Below, one piece after another: positions 23,346 to 34,045 of a stretch of DNA of 64,000 bases. Source of the DNA: Talpa occidentalis (taxonomy: Eukaryota > Chordata > Mammalia > Eulipotyphla > Talpidae); contig NW_023601433.1 of assembly GCF_014898055.3 (NCBI RefSeq), positions 45,813,876-45,877,875 on the forward strand, written 5' to 3'. A program made the position numbers and the translations under genes. Numbering within the stretch: position 1 is the stretch's first letter; every line of letters starts with the position of its first letter. The notes below the pieces were generated by a model. It ran no database searches, was not told where the DNA came from, and worked only from the letters and a program-made list of their open reading frames with translations.

Positions 23346-23496
23346 CAAAAAACAGTAAAAACTTATAGTTCAGAATCTACCATTTTGAAAACACTACCTC
23401 TACAACACAGGAATATCAGCTAATATCAGATTGAACAAATAATCTCAGAACCCAAAGATCGTCTGGAGTCTGTCTTCACTTTAAAAATTGAGAAAC

Positions 23497-23756
23497 AGTC
23501 CTCCCTGGTGGCAAAGGCGGTTGAGCGCAGCGCTGTGAAGCTGTCCGCAGCCTCTGCAGTGCTGGTGTAATCCCAGCCGGCCTCCGAGCAACCCACATGA
23601 TGAGCAGACCTCTCCTGTCTCACCTGCTGCCCCCCTCAGCAGCGTATTTCGTCAGTCTGCCTGTTCTGTTCTCCACTCTGTCTCTGGTGAATCCTCTCAC
23701 CCTCCCCAGCCTCTGGCCTGTACCCTGGCTCTTGTGTAAATAAATAATAAATCTTT

Positions 23757-23787
<31 letters not shown>

Positions 23788-23790
23788 AGA
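23497..23790 (+). mobile_element. tRNA-derived T+ SINE, full length (subfamily B)
   Basis: Head TCCTCCCTGGTGGCAAAGGC, CTCAGCAGCGTATTTCGTCA, the subfamily-B end GCCTCTGGCCTGTACCCTGG, AATAAATAATAAATCTTT, then an A-rich tail with interspersed T. The flanks GAGAAACAGTC and GAGAAACTCTC are a possible degraded target-site duplication. Confidence 0.9.
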
Positions 23791-24474
23791 GAAACTCTCA
23801 GGAGACATGATTTGAACAAGGGTGACTAAAGAGAGATTAGAAGAGTTTTAACACCTAGAATTTTCTTCAAACTTATCAAATATATTTTAGTTAAGATACC
23901 TTATGCTTATTTTATAATTTCTTTTGCAGTATTTGGTTTCATAGAAAAATTATTCAAAACTTGAGAATAATGGAAAAGGGAGTGAGAAATGTATTTTGCA
24001 ATGTTATGTTCAGGAATTATTTAACAGGATGATAAAAGGATTATTAAGCTATCTAGTAGATTTTGATTAGAGCCTGGAAACTGAGAAATTACATATTAAT
24101 TTATAGATTTCTGTTAAGTAAAAAGATAATTGCATAAGTTATGGTTCTTTGTCTCTGCATAAAGTTTTTTAAATCTAATCTATTAATCTCATTTCAAAAT
24201 TATGTTTTAAAAAAATGATAATGAATTATTTCCTCACAGGCTTTTGATCCTAGGTTTACTATCTCACTGTGTAATCAATGAGTGAAATGCATTTGTGGCA
24301 TGCATTAATTTAATTTAATAAGAAATGAACTTTAAGCATTTTAAAAATTATGCGTATTTTTTTCTTACAGAGTTTTTTCACCAGAATACACAGGCAGGCT
24401 CCCTGCCAAAGCCAAATAAACTTTGCTATCCAAGAAGTGTGCCTTATATCCACGTTTTAAGAGATTTCCTTGCT
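23791..24474. other. Unique AT-rich stretch
   Basis: No gene or recognised repeat is seen. Confidence 0.45.
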
Positions 24475-24782
24475 TTCCTTTGATTTCTAGTTTCATACCT
24501 TTATATTCTGAGAAGATGCTGGGTATGATTTCAATCCTCATGTAATTATTGATACGTTTGTATCCCAAAATGTGGTCTATTCTGGAGAATGGCCCATGTG
24601 TGCTTGAGAAAAATGTGTATTCTGCTTTTATTTCTGGAGTGCAGTGCCCAGTATGTATCTATGAGGTACAAAAGGTTTAATTCTCTCTTTAAGGATATTG
24701 TATCCATGTTTATTTTCTGTCTATTTGATCTGTCTATTGGTGAGAGTGGATGTTGAAGTAATCTACCACAAATGCATTTTTT
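24475..24782 (-). mobile_element. Old L1 ORF2 endonuclease-region fragment, antisense
   Basis: Complement words TTGATTTCTAGTTTCATACC, CTATTCTGGAGAATGGCCCA and CTATTTGATCTGTCTATTGG mark the ORF2 N-terminal region. It abuts a sense L1 3' part at about 24785, so it may be the inverted 5' segment of one insertion or a separate element. Confidence 0.8.
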
Positions 24783-24784
24783 CA

Positions 24785-25655
24785 AAATATTGATATGAAA
24801 GATATTCAAAGAACTCATAAAACTTTACAAAAACAAAACAAATAACCCAATCAAAAAATGGGCAAAATAAATGAACAGTCACCTCTCCAAAGAAGATAAA
24901 AGAACAGCCAACAGGCACATGAAAAAATGCTCACAATCACTTATTAAAGAAATTCAATCAAGACCACAAAGAGATACCACCTCACACTTCTAGGAATGGC
25001 CCATATTGGAAAGACCAGACACAAGTGCTGGTGAGAATGTGGAGAAAAGGGAACCCTCCTGCACTGCTGGTGGGAATGCAAACCAGTCCAGCTCTTATGG
25101 AAAGAAGTACGGAGGTATCTCAAAACAGTAAACATGGATTACCATTTTACCCAGTAATTCCACTCTTAGACATCTATCCCAAAAATTCAAAAACACTAAT
25201 TTGAAAGAAAACTTGCACTCCCATGTTTATTGCAGTGCTATTTACTATAGATAAATTATGGAAACAACCTAAGTTCTCCAGAACGGATGAGTGGATCAAG
25301 AAGATATGGTATATATACAGAATGGACTACTACTCAGGGACCAAAAAAAGATAAACTCAGGCCATTTGTGACAACATAGATGGAGCTTGAAAGGAGAGTG
25401 CTAGTGAAATATGTCAGAAGGAAAAAGATAAATACCGGATGGTGTCACAAATGTGCAATATAAAGTAACTAAACTAATAGATAAAGACAAGCTAAAAAAC
25501 TAACCCTCAATAGCTGACTGCAGAACTGAGACAACAAAGGGGGAGGGGTGGGAAAGGGAAAAGAACAGGGAGACATAATGATCTATGGTGGTGGATGCAC
25601 TGTGGTGGTAATACCTGATGGGGATACCCCAATGTTACCTTTTACCTTGTTAAAA
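24785..25655 (+). mobile_element. L1 3' part (ORF2 C-terminus and 3' UTR)
   Basis: Sense ORF2 C-terminal coding words (GAACAGCCAACAGGCACATG, CTGCACTGCTGGTGGGAATG, AATTCCACTCTTAGACATC) are followed by a 3' UTR and the end TTAAAAATAAATTAATTA. Several frameshifts and stops are present. A SINE has inserted directly into the A-rich end. Confidence 0.92.
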
Positions 25656-25668
25656 ATAAATTAATTAT

Positions 25669-25935
25669 GGCCTCCCCAGTGGTGCAGCTGCTTGAGCACA
25701 GTACTGTGAAGCCGTCTGCAGCCTCTGCAGCACCGGTTTGATTCCGGCTGGCCAGGGAGATTCCCACATGGCCAGGCAGACTTCTCCTGTCTCGTCCTCT
25801 GCTCCCCTCAATAGTGTACTTCGGTCCTTCTGCCTATTCTGCTCCCTGCTCTGTCTCTGGTGAATTCTCTCACCCTCCCACACCTCTGGCCTGTACCCCA
25901 GTTCTTGTATAAATAAATAAAATCTTTTAAAAAAA
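25669..25935 (+). mobile_element. tRNA-derived T+ SINE inserted in an L1 tail (subfamily B)
   Basis: Head GGCCTCCCCAGTGGTGCAGC, subfamily-B end CCTCTGGCCTGTACCCCAGT, AATAAATAAAATCTTTT and poly(A). AAATTAATTA flanks both sides as a target-site duplication formed from the L1 3' end. The SINE at 41684 sits at the matching place of another L1. Confidence 0.92.
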
Positions 25936-25944
25936 TTAATTAAA

Positions 25945-27432
25945 AAAAATAAAAGACTTTTCTGTAAGACCTCAAATCATGAAACACTTAGAGGGAAACA
26001 AAGGCAACAAATCAGTGAGATCAGCTTTGTGGCTTTGTCTCCAAAATCAAGAGAAAGAAAAATTAAGAGAATATAAGCAAAGGGAAATACATCAAACTAA
26101 AATACTTATGTACTGTGAAAGAATCACAGTACACAAATGGAAAAGCAGACGACTACATGGAAGAACATATTTGCAGAACATCATAGAAGGTTTTAATACC
26201 CAAAATACATAAGCAACTCATACAATTCACTACCAAAAGTAGGGCCTCCCCGGTGGCGCAGGCGGTTGGGCGTCGCGCTGTGAAGCTGTCCGCAGCCTCT
26301 GCAGCATGGGTTTGATCCCGGCCGGCTGGAGAGAATCCCACATGGCGCAGCAGACCTCTCCTGTCTCCCTGGCTGCTCCCCTCAGCAGGGTATTTCAGTC
26401 CATCTGCCTGTTCTGTTCCCTGCTCTGTCTCTGGTGAATCCTCTCACACCCTGCAACTGTGGCCTGTACCCCACCAGTTCTCATATAAAATAATGAAAAT
26501 AAATCTTTAAACAAAACAAAACAAAAAATACAATCTGATTTTTAAAAGTTCAGACTGTCTATATAAATATTTCACCAAAGAAGATAGTAGGCCAACAAAT
26601 AATGGAACATTTCACATTGCTTATCATTAAATAATTGCAAATCAAAACCATAGTGAGTGATTTCGCCTCACACTTGTTAGACTGGTTATTGTTAAAAAGT
26701 CAATACATGATCAATGTTGTAGAGGGTGTGGAGAAAAAGGTATCCTCAAGCACTGTTGGTAAAGATGTAAATTGGTGCAGCCATTATGGAAAAAAGCATG
26801 GAGATTTCTCAAGATACTAAAAATAGAACCACCAAATGACCCAGTTATCCCACTTATGGCTGTTTATTCAAAGTATAGAAAAATAGTAATCTGCCCAAAG
26901 AATAGGAAAGTGCCCATATGTTCACTGCAGCACTAATCACAATATTCAAGATATGGAAATAACCCATAGCGTCTGATGATAGGTGAGTGGGTAAAAAAGC
27001 TATGGTATATAAACACAAGGTATTACTACTCAGACTAAAAAAAGATAAAATCTTGGCATTAACAATAACATGGATAGATCTTGAGGGAATTATGTTAAGT
27101 AAGTCAGAAGGAGAAAAACAAATATCACATGGTTTATTCAACTGCGGAATAAAGGAAAAATGAACAAACAAAACATAAAAAAGTAAAAACAAATCCTAAG
27201 ACTCTAACAACAGAATAGTGGTTACCAGAGCAGAAGTGTAGGTGTGGGGGAAACAGGGAGAGGCAATTAATTAGTTGATGGTGGATGGTAATGGGATGTT
27301 TGGTGGTGGGCATGGTATGATATAAACAATTGCTGAGGTGAGAAAGTGTGTATCTGAAACATATACAGTTTTGTAAATAAATGTTCCCTCAATAAAAATG
27401 ATAAGTAATGTGTCTGACCAATTAAAAAAAAA
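25945..27432 (+). mobile_element. Old L1 (mid ORF2 to 3' end), split by a SINE
   Basis: ORF2 sequence (for example AAATACATCAAACTAAAATA and CATATTTGCAGAACATC) is interrupted at 26242-26526 by a SINE and resumes through AGGGTGTGGAGAAAAAGGTA to a 3' UTR with GGTATGATATAAACAATTGC, ending in an A run at about 27422-27432. Stops and frameshifts are numerous. The SINE gives a relative age: L1 first, SINE later. Confidence 0.88.
26242..26526 (+). mobile_element. tRNA-derived T+ SINE nested in an old L1 (subfamily B-like)
   Basis: Head GGGCCTCCCCGGTGGCGCAG, CGCGCTGTGAAGCTGTCC, CTGCTCCCCTCAGCAGGGTA, GTGGCCTGTACCCCACC, AAATAAATCTTT and an A-rich tail of ACAAA units. It has a GCAGGCGGTTGGGCGTCGCG head variant shared in part with the copy at 23497. 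Confidence 0.92.
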
Positions 27433-27503
27433 AAGCAACCAGAATGTTTCCTCATTAGAAGACATCTTCAAGAGAGTCATAATGCAATAACATAATTGGA
27501 ATA

Positions 27504-27781
27504 GGGCCTCCCCTGGTGGCACAGCAGTTGAGCGCTGGGCTGCGAAGCTGCCTGCAACCTCTGCAGCACTGGTTCCATCCCCGTCACTGGCGAGGGTCCC
27601 ACATGGTGCGACAGACCTCTCCTGCCGCGCCCGCTGCTCCCCTCAGCAGTGTGTTTCGTCACTCTGCCTGTTCTGTTCCCTGCTCTAGCTCTGGCGAATT
27701 CTCTCACCCTCCCACGCTTCTGACTATACCCAGTGCTTGTATAAATAAATAAATAAATAAATCTAAAAAAAAAAAAAAAAC
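27504..27781 (+). mobile_element. Young tRNA-derived T+ SINE (subfamily A)
   Basis: Complete element with GGGCCTCCCCTGGTGGCACA, subfamily-A end CTGACTATACCCAGTGCTTG, (AAAT)n, TCT and an A16 tail. A perfect 13-bp target-site duplication, CATAATTGGAATA, flanks it (27491-27503 and 27782-27794). With the antisense copy at 28295 it forms an inverted pair about 0.5 kb apart. Confidence 0.95.
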
Positions 27782-27949
27782 CATAATTGGAATAGACATT
27801 TTCTATTAATTTATCTGGAGTAAGCCTCATATAAAATAAGTTCATCACTCCCATAAGTTAATATGAAAAAAAAGGCAATCCAATAGAAAATAGTAACTAT
27901 TTTAATTCAATAATAAATAAATATATAAACCAAAGAAAACACTCATCAT

Positions 27950-28090
27950 TACCTCATTGCACAGATAGAAAATAACACAAAGTTAGCAGAATTGAGAAGG
28001 TCTCATAGCTAATAAGATATAGGACTGGGGATGTAGGACTCTCAATTGCCAGGACTTCTGGCTCTAAGTCCACTTTTGGTTATACCTTTT
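27950..28090 (+). mobile_element. MIR SINE remnant
   Basis: ACCTCATTGCACAGATAGAA, CATAGCTAATAAGATATAGG and ACTTCTGGCTCTAAGTCCAC match the 3' half of MIR in order. The copy is diverged, as expected for an element predating placental radiation. Confidence 0.72.
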
Positions 28091-28294
28091 GCATTATTTG
28101 GGAACCTTAAAATTTAACTAATGCTATCACAAAGAGAAATGCTTCTAGTAAGTTCATTTAATTAAATTGGTTTTATAATCACATTGAGAGGTTCTAATAT
28201 TAATTGAACATTTAATATTTCCATGAAGCCTTCACTTATGTAAAAAATAATTATTTTCATAATTATACTGAAAAAATACTAACATGAACCATTC
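28091..28294. other. Unique AT-rich stretch
   Basis: No gene or repeat is recognised. Confidence 0.4.
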
Positions 28295-28557
28295 CTTTTA
28301 AAGATTTATTTTATTCATTCACACAATCACTGGGTACAGTCAGAAGCGTGGGAGGGTGAGAGAATTCACCAGAGCCAGAGAGGGGAGCAGAACAGGCAGA
28401 CTGATGAAATACACTGCTGAGGGGAGCAGCGGGCGGCAGGAGAGGTCTGCATGCCATGTGGGACCCTCACCCGGCAGCCGGGGATCAAACTGGTGCTGCA
28501 GAGGCTAAGGGCAGCTTCACAACCCAGCACTCAACCACTGCGCCACCAGGGAGACCC
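28295..28557 (-). mobile_element. tRNA-derived T+ SINE, full length, antisense (subfamily A)
   Basis: Tail complement AAAGATTTATTTTATTCATT, subfamily-A marker CACTGGGTACAGTCAGAAGC and head complement CGCCACCAGGGAGACCC. The flanks TAACATGAACCATT and TAACATGAAACATT are a 14-bp target-site duplication with one change. Confidence 0.94.
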
Positions 28558-28803
28558 TAACATGAAACATTTTTAATTAACTTTCTGTTCCTTATCTACC
28601 ACTTATCTCCCCAAACTTGATTACCTTAAAAGTCTACATGCTACCTTATATGAGTGTGCTCTTCTAAACAATATATTTTCCAGTACACACAAACCTCGTT
28701 ATTCAGGTGAATTCTTACTCATTTTCCAAAAATGACCTCAATGACCCTTCACAGTCCTTTTTAATTTCATTATCTCCTGGTATAGTCAGCCACTCCATCT
28801 GTG

Positions 28804-29270
28804 CTTTTTTTTTTTTAATCCTTTATTCTTTCACAACATGGGATTTCTTCCCTACAGTGTGATCACTATACTTTTCCCATCAACAAAGTGCTCACAGTCA
28901 TCCAACACTCAATTCTCTATTCTCCCCCTCTCCTTCCCATCCTAAGTGTCTCAGAACTATGGTCTTTTTTCAAGGATCAGTCTTACATTTTGTTTTTGTC
29001 TGACCCTTTGTTTGGTTTTGCAAGATCCCACATATAAGTGAAACCATCTGGTATTTACCTTTTTCTTTCTGGCTCACTTTGCTTAGAATAATCTCAGCTT
29101 CATCCATGTTGCCACAAATAGCATGAGTTTATCTCTCTTGATGGCTGAATAGTATTCCATTGTGAATATAGCTTTTCACCCACTCATTTGTTTTGGAGCA
29201 TTTAGTTTTTTCTATGTCACGGCTATGTAGATATTGTTGCTATAAACATAAGAGTGCAGGTTGTGCTGCT
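28804..29270 (-). mobile_element. Old L1 3' end, antisense
   Basis: From left: poly(T), a C-rich 3' UTR complement, CCCACATATAAGTGAAACCA, TTTCTTTCTGGCTCACTTTG and GCTGAATAGTATTCCATTGT, ending near GCTATAAACATAAGAGTGCA. This is the ORF2 C-terminus and 3' UTR of an older L1 lineage. A SINE has inserted at its left-to-right end. Confidence 0.9.
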
Positions 29271-29274
29271 TTTT

Positions 29275-29555
29275 AAATTTTTTTTAAGTAGCTATTTATT
29301 CATGCATACAACACAAGAAGCAGGGCACAGTTCAGAGATGTGGGAGGGTGAGAGGATTCACCAGAGACAGAGCTGGGAACAGAACAGGCAGACTGGCTGA
29401 AATACACTGCTGAGGGGAGCAGTGGGCCAGATGGGAGAGGTCTGCCATGCCATGTGGGTATCCCCCCGGCCAGCTGGGATCGAACCCGTGCTGCAGAGGC
29501 TGCGGACAGCTTCACAACACTGCGCTCAACTGCCTGCCCCACCAGGGAGGCCCTG
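29275..29555 (-). mobile_element. tRNA-derived T+ SINE, full length, antisense (subfamily B-like)
   Basis: Tail complement TTATTCATGCATACAACAC, AGAAGCAGGGCACAGTTCAG and head complement CCCCACCAGGGAGGCCC. The target-site duplication is masked by T-rich flanks. Confidence 0.92.
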
Positions 29556-30050
29556 TGTTTTTATTTTTAGGAAAATTCAATTATGGATCTTAATGAATGC
29601 TACCTTATTCATCCGTACATCTGCTTTTGTGAGCAGGGACCACACTGTATCTGAAAGGCTAAAACAGAGTAGTGCATTAATGAAGGAGGCCTACTGAAGT
29701 CTCAATACATATTTGTTAAATTGAATTGAAATACTCTAGATTTTAGCATGGAATTTAAAATTCTCACATTATTATAATATTCAAATATAACTTACTGAAT
29801 CAGCAACATTTCCTATCACAAAGAAAACAACAAAATGGTTGTGTGAGTTAAAATTGAGTTACAGGGGGTGGGAAAAAATAAAAGTGAGTGACAAATTTTA
29901 ATTTAATAAAAAAGAGTAAGTTATCCCTAAAATTGTGAAGTAACCTGAAGTTTGCCCTATGTAAAAATAAAATACATATTCATATGAAAAATGAAATGGG
30001 CCACCCTATGTTTTGGTGAAGGTATCTTCCATGTTTTCTGATTTTGTGAC
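29556..30050. other. Unique AT-rich stretch
   Basis: No gene is recognised. GAGGGGCAT-like or splice signals in support of an exon are absent. Confidence 0.4.
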
Positions 30051-30061
30051 TCAAAATTATT

Positions 30062-31444
30062 ATTTTTTAATATTTTATTTTATATATTTCTTACATCATT
30101 TTTCATTTTTGCACAATGTATGCATTTTCATCTTGGTTATGTTCCCCATACAATTGCACCCCCCTTATTTTGACCCCAATCCCTCCGCTCCCCACCACTT
30201 CCCCCCTCCCCCTGTAGTGTGTCTCTGACTTATAGTTGCTTGTTAATTTTGATTTTTTCTTTATTAGTTATTATTTTTCATGGTCCCTTATTTAGGTTTT
30301 CTAAATTCCTGCTATGAGTGAGACCATCCGGTATTTTCTTTTTCTTTCTGGCTTATTTCACTGAGCATGATCCCATCCAGCTCCATCCATGTTGCTGCAA
30401 ATTGCATGTATTTATCTTTTTTGAATGCTGAGTAATATTCCATTGTGTATATATACCACATCTTCTTGATCCAGTCATTTATTTATGGGCATGTGGGTTG
30501 TTTCCATAGCTTAGCTATTGTAAATAGTGCTGCTATAAACATAGGGGTGCAGGTGCCCTTTAGAATTAATGTTTCTGTGTCCTTTGGGTAAATACCTGGG
30601 AGTGGAATTGCTGGATCATAAGGAAGCTCTATGTTTAGTAGGTCCAGAAATCTCCACACAGCTCTCCATAGTGGTTGGACCAGTTTGCACTCCCACCAAC
30701 AGTGCAGGAGAGTTCCTTTTTCTCCACAACCTCGCCAACGTTTGTTGTTGCTAGTTTTTTTAATATGTGCCATTCTCACTGGTGTAAGATGGTATCTCAT
30801 GGTAGTTTTGATTTGCATTCCCCTGATTACAAGTGATGTTGAACATTTTTCATATGCCTGTTGGCCATTTGCATTTCCTCTTTAGAGAAGATTCTTTTTA
30901 GCTCTTCTGCCCATTTTAGGACTGGATTATTTTCTTTGTTTTTGTTGAGTCTCATCAGCTCTTTGTATATTTTTGTGATCAGTCATTTATCATTAGTGTT
31001 GTATGCAAATTGTTCTCCCAGTCGGTGGGGTTTCTCTTTGTTTTGGTTATTGTCTCGTTTGCTGTGCAGAAGCTTTTTAATTTGATGTAGTCCCAGCTGC
31101 TTATCTTTGCCTTCACTATCTTTGCCTTCACTGCTTTGGGTGATGTGTCTGTGAAGATGTCTTTGAGGTGCATGTCATGTAGTGTTTCGCCTATATTTCC
31201 TTCTATGTATTTTATGGTTTCAGGTCTTATGTCTAGCTCTTTAATCCATTTTGAGTTGGTTTTTGAGCAAGGTGTGAGGTAGTGGTCAAGCTTCATTCTT
31301 TTGCATGTAGCGTCCCAGTTTTCCCAGCACCATTTATTCAACAAACTTTCTTTGCTCCAGTGCATATTCTTTGCTCCTTTGTCAAAGATCAGTTGACCAT
31401 AAATCTGTGGGTTTATTTCTGAGTTTTCTATTCAGTTCTATTGG
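30062..31444 (-). mobile_element. 5'-truncated L1, antisense (lineage B 3' end)
   Basis: From left: A/T-rich tail complement, the long lineage-B end (CATTTTTGCACAATGTATGC, CATCTTGGTTATGTTCCCC), a C-rich 3' UTR complement and about 1.1 kb of ORF2. An 11-bp target-site duplication, TCAAAATTATT, flanks it (30051-30061 and 31445-31455). A small in-element tandem duplication of ATCTTTGCCTTCACT is visible near 31101-31130. Confidence 0.94.
30483..31365 (-). pseudogene. L1 ORF2 C-terminal remnant, frameshifted
   Basis: Two separated frames, 30979-31365 and 30483-30818, together cover the same C-terminal ORF2p region as the 21301-22365 copy, including [15 protein letters not shown] and the [15 protein letters not shown] cysteine segment. 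The break between them and a further shift before the family stop show decay. It is older than the intact-frame copy. Confidence 0.9.
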
Positions 31445-31455
31445 TCAAAATTATT

Positions 31456-32035
31456 TTTACCAAAATTTAGGGCTTGACTGTGAGACATAATTAAATAGAA
31501 TGTTTCAGATGATTGGTATAGAGATGTTTCAGAACATATTTAATAACCTATTCAACTTTCTGTAGGCCCAATAGGTGTTTTTTAACTTTCCTTCACAAAA
31601 CACAGGATCAGATGGCCTTAGTGATGAAGACAATAAGTTTATACAAAAAACACAGGGCAGTGCACTGTGCTTGACTGTAATACCTCTCTTACCCATTTAT
31701 CAATGATTCTCACCATGAGACAGAAGAAAGCAATTCACATGACAGAGCTGTTTCTGGATGCCGTTAGTTGTCTAAACAGATTCCTTCCTCTTCTCTGTTT
31801 TGTTACTTCTTTTTCCTCTTCGAGCTCCATTTTTCTCAATAGAATTATTGAGAAATAGAGAGAAGAAGAAATACATAGAAGTGAAATTCTTACAGGTGTG
31901 AGAAAAATTAGAACTGAAACTATATATATCAAATTGACATAATGGAAAAATCTTATTGCATAAAAATGCAAAAAAAATCTTATTGCAAGTCAAGTCTTGA
32001 CCTTCTATCCTGCACACACTCCAGTCCAGCTCCCA
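31456..32035. other. Unique stretch
   Basis: No gene is recognised. A short imperfect duplication of AATCTTATTGCA occurs at about 31949-31988. Confidence 0.4.
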
Positions 32036-32635
32036 GAGTGTGTAACCATAAACCTCTATGGAAAACATTACAGAGGTTTCTCAAAATATTAACAATAGAT
32101 CTGCCATATGAACCAGCAATTCCACTCTTTGGTATCTACAGGAAGAATGCAAAAACACTAATTCAAAAGAATATGTCCATTTCTATGTTGACTGCAGCAC
32201 TGTTTACAATTGCCAAATTATGGAAACAATGTAAGTACCCAAGGACAGATGACTGGATTCAAAAATTGTATATAAACACAATGGGATGCTACTCAGTGAT
32301 AAAAATAAAGATGGATTCTTGCCATTTGTGATAACATGGATGGAACTGGAGGGGATCATGCTAAGAGATAACACTTAAATGGAGAAAGACAAATATCGCG
32401 TGATATATCACTTGCATGTGGAACATCAAGAAACAAAACAAAGCCACCAGTCAAAACCCAACTGATAACAAACCCCAGAAATCCAACTAGAATTAAGGTT
32501 GCCTGAAGAAGAGGATAATGTTCAGAGAAAAATGTGTAGGAGGCACAATGGACTAGGTGGAGGACTGTGGTTGCCTTGGTGGTGGGTTTCATAATAGTTC
32601 CAAATTTTATCAGATATATTACCTTTAAGCTAATT
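32036..32635 (+). mobile_element. Old L1 ORF2 C-terminus and 3' UTR
   Basis: CTCTATGGAAAACATTACAG, CCAGCAATTCCACTCTTTGG, ATGGATGGAACTGGAGGGGA and the 3' UTR word GGTGGTGGGTTTCATAATAG mark the sense 3' end of an old L1. One ORF2 frame (to 32331) retains KLWKQCKYPRTDDW before a frameshift. Confidence 0.9.
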
Positions 32636-33945
32636 TAACATATTTCTATGCTGGCAGCACATACTTCTGTGCTGCAAGTATTTTCTACATGCCTAATTTA
32701 TGGTAGGAAGGAAATAGCATCTCTTGATGAATGCTTGTTCTGAGCATGCACACAACTGCAATTGGCTTTGTATTTTGTACTCCACACTTGTTGCAAAAAA
32801 ATGCCTTTTATCCTTGTATCCTATTGTAAGACAGGCATGATTCAATGAATGCCCAAGGCAATGATTCTAGAATTTGAAAGTAGTGGTATTTTGGGATTAT
32901 GATATGTAGGTTTAATTTGTATTCCTTATAGATTTTCATTAGGAAACTTGCAATGAGAATGACAGAATTTAGGAGATAAAAAAATAAAATTACCACCCTG
33001 CTGATTACAATAAAGAATTATAAAGTAATCTAATACCTGCAACCTTAAGAAGTTCAAATCAATTAAAATGGCATTATATATAAAAGCAAAGGTCAAATCT
33101 GCTAAGTACATCTGGCCTATTAATTCACACTAGAAAACTGTGGTTGCCTAAGTAGTATTGCTTTGGACTTGTAAGGGGCTCCAAACCCACTTAAGATGAC
33201 AGGGAAAAAAAGAGCAACCTAGCAATTTTCAGCAGGGAACACAATCATCAGAAACCTGGCTTCTCCTGTAACCTAATCACAGGTTAAACCAATTTGATTT
33301 ATAGCAATGAAAAAACCTTCTGCTTATACTTGGCTTGAGTTACAGCACATCCCTTTGTTGACATCCATACAGTAGAAAGCCAGGGCAGGTGATATACAGT
33401 AGACAGAGCATTAATGCAAACAAAGGAAATTCTGCACCTACATGAAATTTTATCTCTTTATTTAATAAAAAGGTGGTAGGAAGCGACAAGTAAGAAAACT
33501 GTGAGTAGATATCCAATATATAAGGTAAGAAAATTCATCTACATGAGACAATTTAATAATAATTATTGATATTTCAGATATATTTGTTAAATTCTGACTT
33601 GTCTTTTTTTTTTGACTATGAGACAGAGATTTCATCCACTTTATAAAAGATCTCTTATAATGTAGCTTAGTAGATAAAATATAAAAACATCATTACAACA
33701 TCTTCTTTTACCTCCCAAAGCACTATAACACAACTTTTGAAAGTATTTCATCATTTTTATTTTGTTCTAGAAATGATGTCTAAGAAAGTGCCCTATATAA
33801 ATACAGTGGTGTTTCATATTACCTGCATAGGCCTCTAGTCAGGAAGTTCTATTGTAAATCTCTGGCGATGTATCAGTTGGAAGATATGAATGTACCTAGA
33901 ATGAAATGTTAAGCCCCCATATTTCTCCTGTTAAATATTTTTAAA
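32636..33945. other. Unique AT-rich stretch
   Basis: No gene or mobile element is recognised in 1.3 kb. Confidence 0.45.
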
Positions 33946-34045
33946 AGGGTGTGGTGTGGTATGATCCTATACCTCTGAATCATGTCAATAGATAGTGCTG
34001 CAATCCAATGTTACTTCAGTAAAATAAATAATTAAAAAATGCAAG
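33946..34045 (+). mobile_element. L1 3' terminal remnant
   Basis: GGGTGTGGTGTGGTATGATC, CTATACCTCTGAATCATGTC and CAATGTTACTTCAGTAAAAT plus an A-rich end resemble the terminal 3' UTR of an old L1. It is only about 100 bp. Confidence 0.65.

Noticed and set aside
30013..30228. Hydrophobic plus-strand frame resembling a membrane peptide
   Set aside because: It is the complement of an L1 tail and 3' UTR (T-rich, then C-rich), which translates to F/I/L/P-rich sequence.
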